Source: Phytohabitans rumicis (GTDB taxonomy: Bacteria; Actinomycetota; Actinomycetes; Mycobacteriales; Micromonosporaceae). From it: a stretch of DNA of 64,000 bases. The notes beneath the pieces were generated by a model. That model had not been told where the DNA came from, ran no database searches, and was given only the letters and a program-made list of their open reading frames with translations. The position numbers were made by a program, and so were the translations under genes. This document shows positions 30,194 through 40,474 of this stretch, piece by piece. Location: positions 2,914,001 to 2,978,000 of the forward strand of contig NZ_BLPG01000001.1 of NCBI RefSeq assembly GCF_011764445.1, in the 5' to 3' direction. Each line of letters begins with the position of its first letter. Position 1 is the first letter of the stretch.

Positions 30194-32586
30194 GTGTGCG
30201 CTGTTGATCAGCCCGTGGCGCAGTGCTGGCAGGGGGCGATACCGATACAGGAGCCGGCCACGCCAAGGGATGGCAGAGCCTCTGGGGTGGCGTCCGCCCT
30301 TTTCGTCGCCGCTGGCGTAGCCGCGAGCGTACTCTACGTGGCCAGGTCATCGACCGTGATCGCCGCCATCGCCTTCGCCGCCGTGGCGTTCGGCGCGGTC
30401 GCCGCGGCGCTGAGCGCGCCGTGGCTGCACCGGGCGCGACCGCGGCACCCCTGGTACCTGTTGGGCGCGGCGGGCTCGACGTTCGTGGTGGGGGCGCTGA
30501 TCCGGCCCTGGTCGTCGGAGCGTACGGGCTGGGCCGCGCTGCTGAGCGACGCGTTCACCGTGCCGGGCTACCTGTTCATGTTTCTGTCGCTGGCCGGGCT
30601 GCTCCTCGCGCGCGGGAGCATGCAACGCCACGCGGTGATCGACGGGCTGATCGTGTGTGTGGGCGCCGGGCTGGCGTCGGCGCTGCTGCTGGCGATGCCC
30701 GCCGCCGCGATCGACGACCGGCCGGCGGTGGTGTCCGTCCTGGCTGGGCTGTATCCGCTCTTCGACGTCGTGCTGGTGCTGCTGCTGGCGAACCTGGCGT
30801 TCACGACGGTCGGGCTGCGCCCCAGTTACGTGCTGCTCCTGTGCGGCATCCTCGCGCTGCTGGTCGGCGACCTGGCGTACGCGATCATCGGGGTGTCCGG
30901 CCAGCTCACCGGCACGCCGCTGCTCGACCTGCCGTTCCTCGTCTCGTGCACGATGATCGGTGCGGCCGCGCTGCACCCGTCGGTGGCCGACCTGGGGCGC
31001 GCGTCGGTGATGAGGGTCCAGGCGTGGTCGTGGCGGCGGCTGCTGCTGATCGTGCCGGCGCTGGTCGTGCCGTTCGTCCTCACCGCGGTGGTGACCGAAG
31101 GACCCCTGGCCGCGCGCGTGGTGGTGGCCGTGGGCGGCACCGCGATGGTGGCGCTGCTGATCACCCGGGCGGTGTCCGCGGTCCAGGACTACGCCGCCGC
31201 TCAGCTCAAGTCCGAGCACCAGGCCACGCACGACCCGCTGACCGGGCTGCCCAACCGCCTCATGCTGGCCCGGGAGATCAGCCGGCTGCTGGCGACCGCG
31301 CCGCCGAGCAACTCGTCCTCGGCCGGCGAGCCCGCGGTCTGGGTGCTCTTCCTCGACCTGGACGGCTTCAAGCTGGTCAACGACTCGTGGGGCCACGAGG
31401 CCGGCGACCAGCTGCTGATCGAGGTGGCCACCCGGCTGCGCGCGACCGTCCCGCGGCCGGCCATGGTGGCGCGGGTCGGCGGCGACGAGTTCGTCGTGGC
31501 GCGGGTCGGCAGCCGCCACGACACGGTCGCGCTGGTCGAGCGGATCATGGAACGGCTGAGCGCCCCGGTGCAGGTGAGCAGCGCCGAAGTGGTGATCACC
31601 CCGTCGATCGGCGTGGTCGGGGCGCCGGCCGGGATGGCGCCGGTGGCCGCCGTCGCCGCGGTGACCGCGGAGGCGCTGATGCGCGACGCCGACACCGCGA
31701 TGTACCGGGCGAAGTCGGACGGGCGCGGCCGGTGGACCGAGTTCGACGCGTCGATGCACGAACGCGTCCGCGACCGGGTCGAGATCGAGCTGGCCCTGCG
31801 CCACGCCCTGGCCACCGGGCAGCTCCGGCTGGCGTTCCAGCCGATCGTGGAGCTGAGCACCGGCCGGCTGGTGGGCGCGGAGTCCCTGATCCGGTGGACG
31901 CATCCCAGCCGGGGCACGGTCTCGCCGGCCGTGTTCATCCCGATCGCGGAGGACAGCGGGCTCATCTCGGCGATCGGCAAGTGGGTGCTGGACGAGACCC
32001 TGCGTCAGGTCTCCGCGTGGCGGGAGGAAGACCTGATCTCCGCCGACTTCTGGGTCTCGGTGAACGTCTCCCCCGCCAGCTCCGCGACGCCTCCCTGCCG
32101 ACGCAGGTCGCCGAGGCGCTCGAACGCTGGAAGGTGCCGACCGGCGCGGTCGTCCTGGAGATCACCGAGTCGGTGATGATCGACGCGTCCAGCGTGACCG
32201 ACCAGGTGCTCTTCGACCTCCGCCGGCTCGGCGTGAAGATCGTCGTCGACGACTTCGGCACCGGGTTCTCGGCCCTCGGGTACCTGCGCCGGCACCCGGT
32301 GACCGGGGTGAAGATCGACCGGTCGTTCGTCGACGGGCTCGGCACCGACGACGAAGACGAGGAGATCGTCCGGGCGGTCGTGGCGATGAGCACCGCACTA
32401 AAGCTCACCATCGTCGCCGAGGGCGTCGAGTCGCCGGCCCAGCAGGACGTGCTCGCCGCGCTCGGGGTGACGGTGGGTCAGGGGCACCTGTGGAGCGCCC
32501 CCGTCCCGGCGGACCAGTTCACCGAGCGCTGGCTGGCCCTCGCGGTCATCCCCGACGGTGGTCAGGACGCCGCGGGCAGCTCATAG
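30194..32586 (+). CDS. Membrane GGDEF-EAL protein (cyclic-di-GMP turnover), apparent frameshift
   Basis: About 797 aa after correction. Some 8-10 N-terminal membrane segments cover residues 30-335. A GGDEF domain follows (THDPLTGLPNRLMLAREI, FLDLDGFKLVNDSWGH, and an intact active site RVGGDEFVV). The EAL domain has AESLIRW (ESL in place of EAL), LEITESVM, DDFGTGFSALGYL, KIDRSFVDG, AEGVES and QGHLWSAPV. Both synthase and phosphodiesterase residues are mostly present, so bifunctional or regulated activity is possible. The frame breaks at CCCCC 32070-32074, between FWVSVNVSP and RQLRDASLP. The start is uncertain. Its end overlaps the convergent gene by 25 bp. Confidence 0.9.
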
Positions 32587-33113
32587 CACCAGTACGCCTG
32601 GGTGTCGGCCCGGTGGCTCTGTACGGCGTCCAGCTGCGCGAGCACGGCGTGGATCGCCTGCGGCAGGTGGTACGTCTCCTCGTTGCGGCGGCAGAAGTCC
32701 AGCCCGACCACGCTCGGCGGGTGCTGGGCGATGAATTTGTGCATCGCCTCGATGATCAGCTCGAAGATGCCGCTGCCGCGGTAGTCGGGGTGGATGGCGT
32801 TGAAGCCGACGTACCAGATCCGGCGCTCGGCGTAGTGCTCCGGCCACCGGTGCCGGAAGTAGTCCGGTGAGATCAGGTGCATCGTGTCGAGGTCGTTCGT
32901 GATCGTCGCCAGCGCGGCAAGCCGGTCCGGCCCCGGGTCCACGACGAGATACTTGTCCACCCGCCCGTCGGCCATCTGCTCGTCGAACTCCTGCCGCAGC
33001 ATCACATGCCGCTGGACGGCCACCACCCGCAGTTCGTCGAACGCCTCGCTGTACAGGCGCCACGCATCCTGCAGCAACACCGCCGGCAAGACCTTGTGGG
33101 TCTCGATCCGCAT
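32562..33113 (-). CDS. GNAT-like acetyltransferase, tentative
   Basis: 183 aa. The central strand-helix IWYVGFNAIHPDYRGSGIFE resembles the GNAT acetyl-CoA loop (V...PxYRGxGI), and the overall length suits the family. The remainder (MADGRVDKYLVVDPGPDRLA, LISPDYFRHRWPEHY) is not distinctive. Substrate unknown. Convergent with the GGDEF-EAL gene. The 170 bp upstream (33114-33287) hold no gene I can see. Confidence 0.55.
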   Translation of the reverse strand: MRIETHKVLPAVLLQDAWRLYSEAFDELRVVAVQRHVMLRQEFDEQMADGRVDKYLVVDPGPDRLAALATITNDLDTMHLISPDYFRHRWPEHYAERRIWYVGFNAIHPDYRGSGIFELIIEAMHKFIAQHPPSVVGLDFCRRNEETYHLPQAIHAVLAQLDAVQSHRADTQAYWCYELPAAS

Positions 33114-33287
33114 GCCGCCCTCCCCGGTCAGGACACGAGTGAGCCCTCATGCGAAGGACCCACCCAATATCAAAAATAACCGAGTGGCATTCATCTTCTT
33201 ACGGCGGCTGAAGGAAGGACAAAAGTGACGGCGCGCTCACTATGCGTGCAGGCGTACCACGGCGGCACTCAATCGCGGCGAGGTCGG

Positions 33288-33884
33288 CTACGCGAAGGCC
33301 GCACGCAGGTACGGCAGGTCCGCCGACCCGTTCCACCGGTACGCGGGCAACCTGGCAACCCTGGCACCCCGCACAAAACGGTCGGAGTCGTCGATCAGGA
33401 GCACCCGATCCGGCGGCGTACGCAGCGCCAGGCACGCGGCGGCGAAGTACTCGGCGGACGGCTTGGCGGTCCCCAGCACCGATGAGTTGATCACGTGGTC
33501 GACCTCGCCCACCAGGCCCAACGTGGCGAGGTCCGCGTCCAGCCGGTCGGTGGCGTTCGTGGCCAGCCCCACCGGCACGCCGGCGGCGCGCACGTCCCGT
33601 ACGAAGGCCAGGACGTCGGGATCCACCTCGCCGGGGTACGCGGACCACTCCGCGACCGCCTCGTCGGCCCCGCCCAGCGCGGCGGCCACCGAGGCCATCC
33701 ACTCGGCGTGGGTGATCCGCCCGGTGACCGCGGCCTGCAGGCGGGACCACTCCATCGCGGTCTTCAGGATCACGCCGGCGGGCAGCCCGTGCTTGCGCTC
33801 GACCGCCTCGGACACGTCCGGATCCCACCGCCGCAGTACGCCGTCCATGTCCACCAGCAGCGCGGTCGGCTTCGTCCGCGGCAC
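33288..33884 (-). CDS. HAD-superfamily hydrolase
   Basis: 198 aa. Motif I LLVDMDGVLRRW (nucleophile DxD), motif II VGLATNATDRLD, motif III AKPSAEYFAAAC and motif IV VLLIDDSDRFVRGA are all present. Likely a small-molecule phosphatase; substrate unknown. Start GTG 33884 lies 4 bp from a miniature element inserted between it and the smc stop. No ribosome site remains upstream, so expression may have been altered. Confidence 0.9.
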   Translation of the reverse strand: MPRTKPTALLVDMDGVLRRWDPDVSEAVERKHGLPAGVILKTAMEWSRLQAAVTGRITHAEWMASVAAALGGADEAVAEWSAYPGEVDPDVLAFVRDVRAAGVPVGLATNATDRLDADLATLGLVGEVDHVINSSVLGTAKPSAEYFAAACLALRTPPDRVLLIDDSDRFVRGARVARLPAYRWNGSADLPYLRAAFA

Positions 33885-34012
33885 TTAGTGCCTGTCCAGG
33901 GAATCTTGGCCGGGCTGCGCCGGACCCAGACGCCGCCTGGCGGCGTCGCGGGCTTGGCCAGCCGACGCCTGGGCCTCGGCTCGCTCCGACCAGATCCCCT
34001 GGACAGGCATTA
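33885..34012. mobile_element. IS5-type miniature element between smc and the HAD gene
   Basis: 121-bp element (33889-34009) with inverted ends TGCCTGTCCAGGGAATCT and TGCCTGTCCAGGGGATCT read inward. TTA(G) and TTA(A) flank it, fitting the YTAR target of IS5-like elements. It contains no coding capacity. The right flank supplies the smc stop codon TAA. Confidence 0.75.
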
Positions 34013-37000
34013 AGCATCCTCGGTGTTCGACAGGCGCTGGCTGATCACCTCGGTGACACCGTTGCGCATGGTCACGCCGTACAGGGCGTCGGCGACCTCC
34101 ATCGTGCGCTTCTGGTGCGTGATGATGATCAGCTGGCTCTTTTCGCGCAGCTGGGCCATCAGGGTGATCAGGCGGCCCAGGTTGACGTCGTCGAGCGCGG
34201 CCTCCACCTCGTCCATGATGTAGAACGGGCTGGGCCGGGCCCGGAAGATCGCCACCAGCATCGCGACCGCGGTCAGCGAGCGCTCGCCGCCGGACAGCAG
34301 CGACAGCCGCTTGATCTTCTTGCCGGGCGGCCGGGCCTCGACCTCGACGCCGGTGGTGAGCAGGTCTTCCGGGTCGGTGAGGACGAGCCGTCCCTCGCCG
34401 CCGGGAAAGAGCACGGTGAACACCTTCTCGAACTCCCGGGCGGTGTCCTCGTACGCGCTGGCGAAGACCTCCAGGATCCGGTCATCCACGTCCTTGACCA
34501 CGGTGAGCAGGTCCCGCCGGGTCGCCTTGAGGTCTTCGAGCTGGTCGGAGAGGAACTTGAACCGCTCCTCCAGCGCCGCGAACTCCTCCAGCGCCAGCGG
34601 GTTGACCTTGCCGAGCAGGGTCAGCTCGCGCTCGGCCTTGGCGGCCCGCTTCTCCTGCGTGGGCCGGTGGTACGCCGCCGGCTCGGGCTCCGGCTTGTCC
34701 GCGGCCGCTGCGGCCGCCACCTCGGCCTGGGTCGGCGGCACGGGCTGCTGCGGGCCGTACTCGGCGACCAGCGTCTCCACGTCCAGCGCGAAGTCCTCGG
34801 CCGCCTTGATCTCCAGCTGCTCGATGCGCATGCGCTGCTCGGCGCGCGCCACCTCGTCGCGGTGCACCTCGCTGGTCAGCCGCTCCAGGTCGGCCCCGAG
34901 GCGCTTGGCGGCACCGCGTACCTCGGAGAGCTCCGCCTCACGCGCGGACCGGGACTGGGCGATCTCGTCGCGGGTGCGCACGGCGCTGGCCAGCGACACC
35001 GCGACCCGGGCGAGCGCCTCGCGGGCGCCGACCTCGACGGCGCGGGCGATCGTGGCGCCGCGGGCACGGGCGGCCCGGCGGGCGGCGGCGCGCTCGCGGG
35101 CGGCGCGCTCGGCGGCGGCCTGGCGGGCCAGCGAGTCGGCCCGGCCGGCGATCGAGGCGACCCGCTCCTCGGCGGTGCGGACCGCGAGGCGTACCTCCAT
35201 CTCGTTCTGCCGGGCCTGCGGGACCGCGGCGGCGAGCTGGTCGCGCTCGTCGGTGTCCGGGTCGTCGTCGATCGCGGTGTCCTCGGCCAGCCGGAGCCGC
35301 TCCTCCAGGTCGTCGAGGGCGGTCAGGTCGCGCTCGCGGGCCTCCTCGGCCTTGGCCCGGGACGCGGCCAGCCGCTCGGTCTCGGCCTTGGCGGAGCGGG
35401 CCGCGGCGCCCAGCTCGGCGAGGCGCCGGGCGGCGGCGTTGCGGTGGCTCTCGGCCTCCTTCTTGGCGGCGGCGGCGACCGCGACGACTTCCTTGTGGGC
35501 GGACACCTCGGCGCGCGCCTGGGTCAGCTCCTCCCGGGCGTCGGCCATGACGTCCTCGGCCTCGGCCCGCCGCGCCCGGGCCTCCTCGACCGCGGCCTGG
35601 ACCTCGATGTAGCTGGGCGCCGCGCCGGAACCGCCGGCCGCCGCGTAGGCGCCGACCACGTCGCCGTCGGGGGTGACCGCGCGCAGCTCGGGGTTCGCGG
35701 CCACCAGCCGTCCCGCGGCGGCAAGATCCGGCACGAGTACGACGTCGCGCAGCGCCCGGTGCACCGCGGGACGGATCCGTTCGGGGCAGCTGACGATGTC
35801 CGGCGCCCACTTCGCCCCGTCGGGCAGGGCCGGACGGAGCGCGTCCAGCGGCCCGATCATGCCGGGCCCTTCGACACCGCCCACCAGCAGGCTGGCCCGC
35901 CCGGCATCCTGGATCTTGAGGAACCGCATCGCCTCGGTGGCCTCGTCGACGCCGGCGACCGCGACCGCGTCCGCGAGGCCGCCCAGCGCCGCCGCCAGGG
36001 CCGCCTCGTGGCCGGGCGCCACGGTGAGCATCCCGGCGAGGCTGCCCAGCAGGCCGGGCACTTGGTCGGCCTTGGCCAGCAGCGCGCCCGCGCCGTCCTT
36101 GCGGCGCAGGCCCATCGCGAGGGCCTCCTCGCGCGCCTTCCAGGTGGCCGCTTCCTTCTCGGCCATGCGCTCGGCGTCGTTCAGGGCCCGCACCCGGGCG
36201 GCCGCCTCCTCGTGCGTCGCCATCGCCTCGGCGTGCTGGGCGTCGAGGTCGGCGTTGTCCCGGTCGGCCTCGGTGGACAGTGCCGCGACGGCGTCCACAT
36301 CGGCCTGCGCCTTGTCGGCCCGGCCCTGGGCGTCGGTGTGCGCGGTGGCGAGCCGGGAGATCTCCTCGGCCGCGCTGGTCGTACGGGCCCGGGCGGCGTT
36401 GACCTGCCCGGTCAGCTTGGCCAGGCCCTCGCGCCGGTCGGCGATCGCCTTGGCGGCCGCGCGCAGGGCCCGCTCCGCGTCGGCGAGCTGGCGTTCGAGC
36501 TCCTGGCGGCGCTCCACGGCCTCGGCGAGGTGCTCCTGGTCCGCCTTCAGCGCGGAGCGCAGGTCGTCTTCCTGGGCCCGGACCTTTTCCGCCTCGGCGG
36601 CCAGCTGCTCGGGGTCCCGGCCGGGCCGCTCGTCGTCGGGCGTGGCCGACAGGTGCCGCAGCCGCTCGCTGGCGAGCTGCTCGGTCGAGCGGAACCGCTC
36701 CTGCAGCGCGGACAGCTTGTACCAGGTGTCCTGGGCCGCGGCGAGCAGCGGCGCGTCCTCGGCGAGGGCCGCCTCCAGCTCGGACAGTCGCCGCTCGACC
36801 TCGCCGTGCTGGTGCTCGACCAGCTCGCGCCGCTCGCGCAGGGCGGTCTCGTCGGCGATCTCCTTGTCCAGTGTGGAGCGCAGCGTGGCGAGGTCGTCGG
36901 CCAGCAGCCGGAGCCGGGCGTCGCGCAGGTCGGCCTGGATGCCGGCGGCCCGGCGGGCCACCTCGGCCTGCTTGCCCAGCGGCTTGAGCTGGCGGCGCAG

Positions 37001-37591
37001 CTCGGCGGTCAGGTCGGTGAGCCGGTTGAGGTTGGCCTGCATCGCGTCGAGCTTGCGCAGCGCCTTTTCCTTGCGCTTGCGGTGCTTGAGGACGCCGGCC
37101 GCCTCCTCGATGAACGCGCGCCGGTCCTCCGGCTTGGCGTGCAGGACGGCGTCGAGCTGCCCCTGCCCGACGATCACGTGCATCTCCCGGCCGATGCCGG
37201 AGTCGGACAGCAGCTCCTGGATGTCGAGCAGCCGGCACGAGTTGCCGTTGATCTCGTATTCGCTCTCGCCCGACCGGAACATCCGCCGCGTGATCGACAC
37301 CTCGGTGTAGTCGATCGGCAGGGCGCCGTCGGTGTTGTCGATGGTGAGCGTGACCTCGGCGCGGCCCAGCGGCGCGCGGCCGGCCGTACCGGCGAAGATC
37401 ACGTCTTCCATCTTGCCGCCGCGCAGCGCCTTCGCGCCCTGCTCGCCCAGCACCCAGGCGATCGCGTCGACGACGTTGGACTTGCCGGAACCGTTCGGCC
37501 CCACCACGCAGGTGATGCCGGGCTCCAGCCGTAACGTCGTCGCGGAGGCGAAGGACTTGAAACCCTTCACCGTCAGGCTCTTTAAATGCAC
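34010..37591 (-). CDS. smc: Chromosome segregation protein SMC
   Basis: 1193 aa from GTG 37591 (MHLKSLTVKGFKSFA). N-terminal Walker A GPNGSGKSNVVDAIAW and QGQLDAVLHAKPEDRRAF are followed by a long coiled coil (about residues 165-500). The hinge spans roughly 500-680 (LLGSLAGMLTVAPGHEAALA), and a second coiled coil runs to about 1000. The C-terminal head has signature LLSGGERSLTAVAMLVAIF and Walker B PFYIMDEVEAALDDVN. The protein is complete with no frame break over 3.6 kb. SMC with ScpA/B compacts and resolves chromosomes. Confidence 0.97.
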   Translation of the reverse strand: MHLKSLTVKGFKSFASATTLRLEPGITCVVGPNGSGKSNVVDAIAWVLGEQGAKALRGGKMEDVIFAGTAGRAPLGRAEVTLTIDNTDGALPIDYTEVSITRRMFRSGESEYEINGNSCRLLDIQELLSDSGIGREMHVIVGQGQLDAVLHAKPEDRRAFIEEAAGVLKHRKRKEKALRKLDAMQANLNRLTDLTAELRRQLKPLGKQAEVARRAAGIQADLRDARLRLLADDLATLRSTLDKEIADETALRERRELVEHQHGEVERRLSELEAALAEDAPLLAAAQDTWYKLSALQERFRSTEQLASERLRHLSATPDDERPGRDPEQLAAEAEKVRAQEDDLRSALKADQEHLAEAVERRQELERQLADAERALRAAAKAIADRREGLAKLTGQVNAARARTTSAAEEISRLATAHTDAQGRADKAQADVDAVAALSTEADRDNADLDAQHAEAMATHEEAAARVRALNDAERMAEKEAATWKAREEALAMGLRRKDGAGALLAKADQVPGLLGSLAGMLTVAPGHEAALAAALGGLADAVAVAGVDEATEAMRFLKIQDAGRASLLVGGVEGPGMIGPLDALRPALPDGAKWAPDIVSCPERIRPAVHRALRDVVLVPDLAAAGRLVAANPELRAVTPDGDVVGAYAAAGGSGAAPSYIEVQAAVEEARARRAEAEDVMADAREELTQARAEVSAHKEVVAVAAAAKKEAESHRNAAARRLAELGAAARSAKAETERLAASRAKAEEARERDLTALDDLEERLRLAEDTAIDDDPDTDERDQLAAAVPQARQNEMEVRLAVRTAEERVASIAGRADSLARQAAAERAARERAAARRAARARGATIARAVEVGAREALARVAVSLASAVRTRDEIAQSRSAREAELSEVRGAAKRLGADLERLTSEVHRDEVARAEQRMRIEQLEIKAAEDFALDVETLVAEYGPQQPVPPTQAEVAAAAAADKPEPEPAAYHRPTQEKRAAKAERELTLLGKVNPLALEEFAALEERFKFLSDQLEDLKATRRDLLTVVKDVDDRILEVFASAYEDTAREFEKVFTVLFPGGEGRLVLTDPEDLLTTGVEVEARPPGKKIKRLSLLSGGERSLTAVAMLVAIFRARPSPFYIMDEVEAALDDVNLGRLITLMAQLREKSQLIIITHQKRTMEVADALYGVTMRNGVTEVISQRLSNTEDA

Positions 37592-37686
37592 GTCTTCCGA
37601 TCCACTCCCGGGGTACTTTCTCCAGGCAGGGTAACCCGGTTCCCGCAGGTCCACCGGGTACGCCGCGCACCGCGGCCGGCCCTAGC

Positions 37687-37724
37687 ACAAAAAGCTGCGC
37701 GCCGCCACGTATGTGTCGGCGCGC
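37687..37724 (-). terminator. Rho-independent terminator of the coiled-coil peptide gene
   Basis: On the minus strand, GCGCGCCG pairs with CGGCGCGC around a 12-nt loop, followed by AGCTTTTTG. It lies about 65 bp beyond the stop at 37789 and shields smc from read-through. Confidence 0.8.
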
Positions 37725-37788
37725 GATTGGTGCGGTGCGATTGAGATGTCAGGCCGTGGGCGCCAGGGTGACCCGACGCCCTCGCGGG

Positions 37789-37983
37789 TTAGGTCAAGGC
37801 CGGTTCCGGAAGCCGCAGCAGATCTCCTGCTTCGGCGGCCGCTGCCTCGAGCCGATCGTTCTCGGCGCGAAGCCGGGTGACCTCAAACTCCAGTGCCTGA
37901 ACCCTGGCACGCAGTCGGGTGACCTCGTCGAGCAGACGCCGATCGGGCGCCCCACCAACGTGGCCGTAGAGGGCCTTCGCCAT
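37789..37983 (-). CDS. Small coiled-coil protein, conserved in actinomycetes
   Basis: 64 aa from ATG 37983 with CAAGGAGA just upstream. MAKALYGHVGGAPDRRLLDE leads into a heptad-patterned coiled coil (VTRLRARVQALEFEVTRLRAENDRLEAA; two helices' worth in one run), then an acidic end. I associate this short MAKALYGHVGG protein with actinomycete genomes generally; its role is unknown. It has its own terminator. The 300 bp upstream (37984-38282) hold no other gene that I can see. Confidence 0.8.
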   Translation of the reverse strand: MAKALYGHVGGAPDRRLLDEVTRLRARVQALEFEVTRLRAENDRLEAAAAEAGDLLRLPEPALT

Positions 37984-38282
37984 ATCGTCTCCTTGTAATG
38001 CGCTGCCGGAGTGGCCGGCCAACGCGCGCCCAGTTATCTTCGCGACTTTCAGCCCACGGGCACGCGTGGGCATGAATGGGCGCGACTGGCGACGTCCCTA
38101 TACTCCGCCGATCGTCGCCTTTCGTCAAGTTGGTCGGGCCTAGATCACTCCCTCCAGCATCGCCGATCCCCCTGACCACATCCTTGGCTTGGGCTTAGAT
38201 CTTCCTTAGGCGGATTGCCCGAGCCGGTACGCGCCCGTACCGTCCGCTTCGGCCCATCCCCGACTGGACCGGAGGCAGACGC

Positions 38283-39058
38283 GTGCCCACGGACCCCGAC
38301 GCACCGCCGCGACACGCTGGGCGCCACCGGCAGGCCGGTCGCCTGCCCGGCCCGCTCGGCCTGGCGGTGGCCGTCGCCGTCCTGCTGCTCGCGTTCGGCG
38401 CCGGAGCCACGGTGCTGCGGCCAAGCCTGGCAGGCGGCGCGCCCGGCGCCGACCGGAACGCCAGCACCACCGGGACCTCGGGCGGCACCGGCGGCTTCGG
38501 CACCAACCTCGCCGCTACGGCGTCGCCCGAGGTTTCCCCCACCTCGGCCACCCCGAGCCCCACCGCGAAGGCCACCCCCACCCGCAAGGCCAACACGACG
38601 CCCAAGCGCACGCCCAGCCGAACGCCGTCGAAGTCCACCGGGACCGGGAGCAGCGGCTCCGGCTCGTCCGCCCAGTCCGCCGACGAGAACAAGGTCGTCG
38701 AGATCACCAACCAGGAGCGCGCGGCGGCCGGCTGTGGCAAGGTCACGGTGAACGCCAAGCTCGCCAGCGCCGCCCGGCTGCACAGCCAGGACCAGGCCGA
38801 ACACAACAACATGTCGCACACCGGCAGCGACGGCAGCTCCCCTGGGACCGGGCCGGCCGCGCCGGCTACGACAATGCCATCGGCGAGAACGTGGCCATGG
38901 GGTACCGCACCCCCGCCGCGGTCATGGACGGCTGGATGAACAGCGACGGCCACCGTGCCAACATCCTCAACTGCGATGCGAAGGCCATCGGCGTCGGTCT
39001 GGCGTACGCGAGCGACGGCAGTCCCTACTGGACGCAGATGTTCGGGTCTGTCGCCTAG
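38283..39058 (+). CDS. Secreted CAP/SCP-domain protein, apparent frameshift
   Basis: About 258 aa. A cytosolic stub and one hydrophobic segment (LGLAVAVAVLLLAFGAGA) give a signal anchor. A Thr/Ser/Pro/Lys-rich linker (TPTRKANTTPKRTPSRTPSK) follows, then a CAP (SCP/YkwD) domain: VVEITNQERAAAGC, LHSQDQAEHNNMSHTG, then IGENVAMGYRTPAAVMDGWM, HRANILN and YWTQMFG. The frame is lost at CCCC 38839-38842 (GSSP, then WDRAGRAGYD expected). One added base completes the domain to TAG 39056. The family is extracellular, with proposed lipid or cell-wall roles. Confidence 0.9.
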
Positions 39059-39104
39059 CTGACAACCGACCCGCCAGGGTTCGACCTCGATCGTTGCGCC
39101 CTGC

Positions 39105-40474
39105 ATGCGGGTCGCGCTCATCACCGACGACACCTACCCGTACGTCCCGGCGGCGTCGGCGACTGGTGCCACCGGCTGCTGCACGGGCTCGACCGGCACG
39201 CCTTCGAGGTCGTGGCGCTCCACGCGGGCCGGCGCGAACCCGCGTACACGGTCCCGGCCGGCACGCCCACGCACCCGGTCCCGGAGCGGCCGCCGGCGCC
39301 GGCCGGCCGGGCGGCCCGTAACCGGCACCGCCGGGCCGCGACCGCCGCCGCCGTGCTGCTCTGCCGCGGCGTCCTCGCCGGCGGCGACCAGGGCGCGACG
39401 CTCTTCGCCGAGGGCCTGCGCCGCCTCGCCGAGCTGGCCCGTGGCGGCACGATTCCGATGTACGGCGTACCCCTCGCCGATGTGCTCCTCGACGCCTGGC
39501 AGGCGGCTCGCGGGGCGGTCGCCACCGAGCCGCCGTTGCCGCGGCTGTCCGTCCGGGACGCACGCACCGCCGCCGAGCTGCTGGAGTACGCGGTGCGCCC
39601 GCTCGCCGTACGGCTGCCGGCCGTGGACCTGGCGCACGCCGTGTCGGCCGGGCGGCCGCTGCTGGTCGCCCTGGCCGCGCAGTGGCAGGCGGGGACGCCG
39701 TTCCTGCTCACCGAGCACGGTACGTACCTGCGCACCGATTCCGGGCCCTTCATGCTGCGCTTCTACCGCGCGCTCGCCCGGCTCGGGTACGCCGAGGCCG
39801 CGCTCGTCGCCACGGCGAGCCGCTTCCACCAGCGCTGGCAGCTGCGCAACGGCGCCGACCCCGCCAAGATCGTCGTGGTGCCGGGCGGCGTGGAGCCGCT
39901 GCGGTACGCGCCGCTGGAGACCGAGCCGCCCTCGCCGACCGTGGTCTGGGTCGGCAACATCGCGCCGCACAAGGACCTGCACACGCTGATCCGCGCCTTC
40001 CGCCGGATCCGCGAGGCGGTGCCGCACGCCGGACTGCGGCTGGTCGGGCCGGCCACCGACGCCGGGTACGCGCAGACCTGCCGCCGCCTCGTCGACCGGC
40101 TGCGCCTGGGCGGCACGGTCGAATTCGCCGGGCCGGCGCCGACCAGCCGCCACGCGTACGCCACCGGGCAGGTGGCCGCGCTGTCGAGCGTCGCCGAGGG
40201 GACACCGGACACCCTGATCGAGGCCATGCTGTGCGCCCGCCCGACGGTCAGTACGGACGTGGGCGCGGTCGCCGAGGCGGTGGGCGACACCGGGCTGGTC
40301 GTCCCCCCGGCCGACCCGGTCGCGTTCGCCACCGCGTGCGTGGAGCTGCTGGCCGACCCGGTCCGCCGCCGCGAGCTGGGCGGCGCCGGCCGAGCCCGCG
40401 CCCTGCGGCACTTCACCGTGGACCCGATGCGACGCGCGTACGACCACCTCTACCGGGACGCGGTGGCCTCATGA
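39105..40474 (+). CDS. GT4 glycosyltransferase, apparent frameshift
   Basis: About 456 aa. Start MRVALITDDTYPYVPGGVGDW, after adding one G at 39149-39150; as written the frame is lost after YVP. It then runs continuously through PFLLTEHGTYLR, VVPGGVEPLRYAP, VWVGNIAPHKDLHTLIRAFR, and ALSSVAEGTPDTLIEAMLCA, the glycogen-synthase-like GT-B pattern with nucleotide-sugar E-x7-E region. It resembles PelF-type transferases with the DUF3492 N-terminal region. Sugar and acceptor are unknown; polysaccharide or glycolipid synthesis is plausible. It overlaps the next gene (ATGA). Confidence 0.88.

Noticed and set aside
34115-37534. A 1139-codon open frame on the plus strand opposite smc
   Set aside because: It is a shadow of smc caused by high third-position GC; low-complexity Gly/Arg/Leu/Val composition and no ribosome site, while smc is intact.
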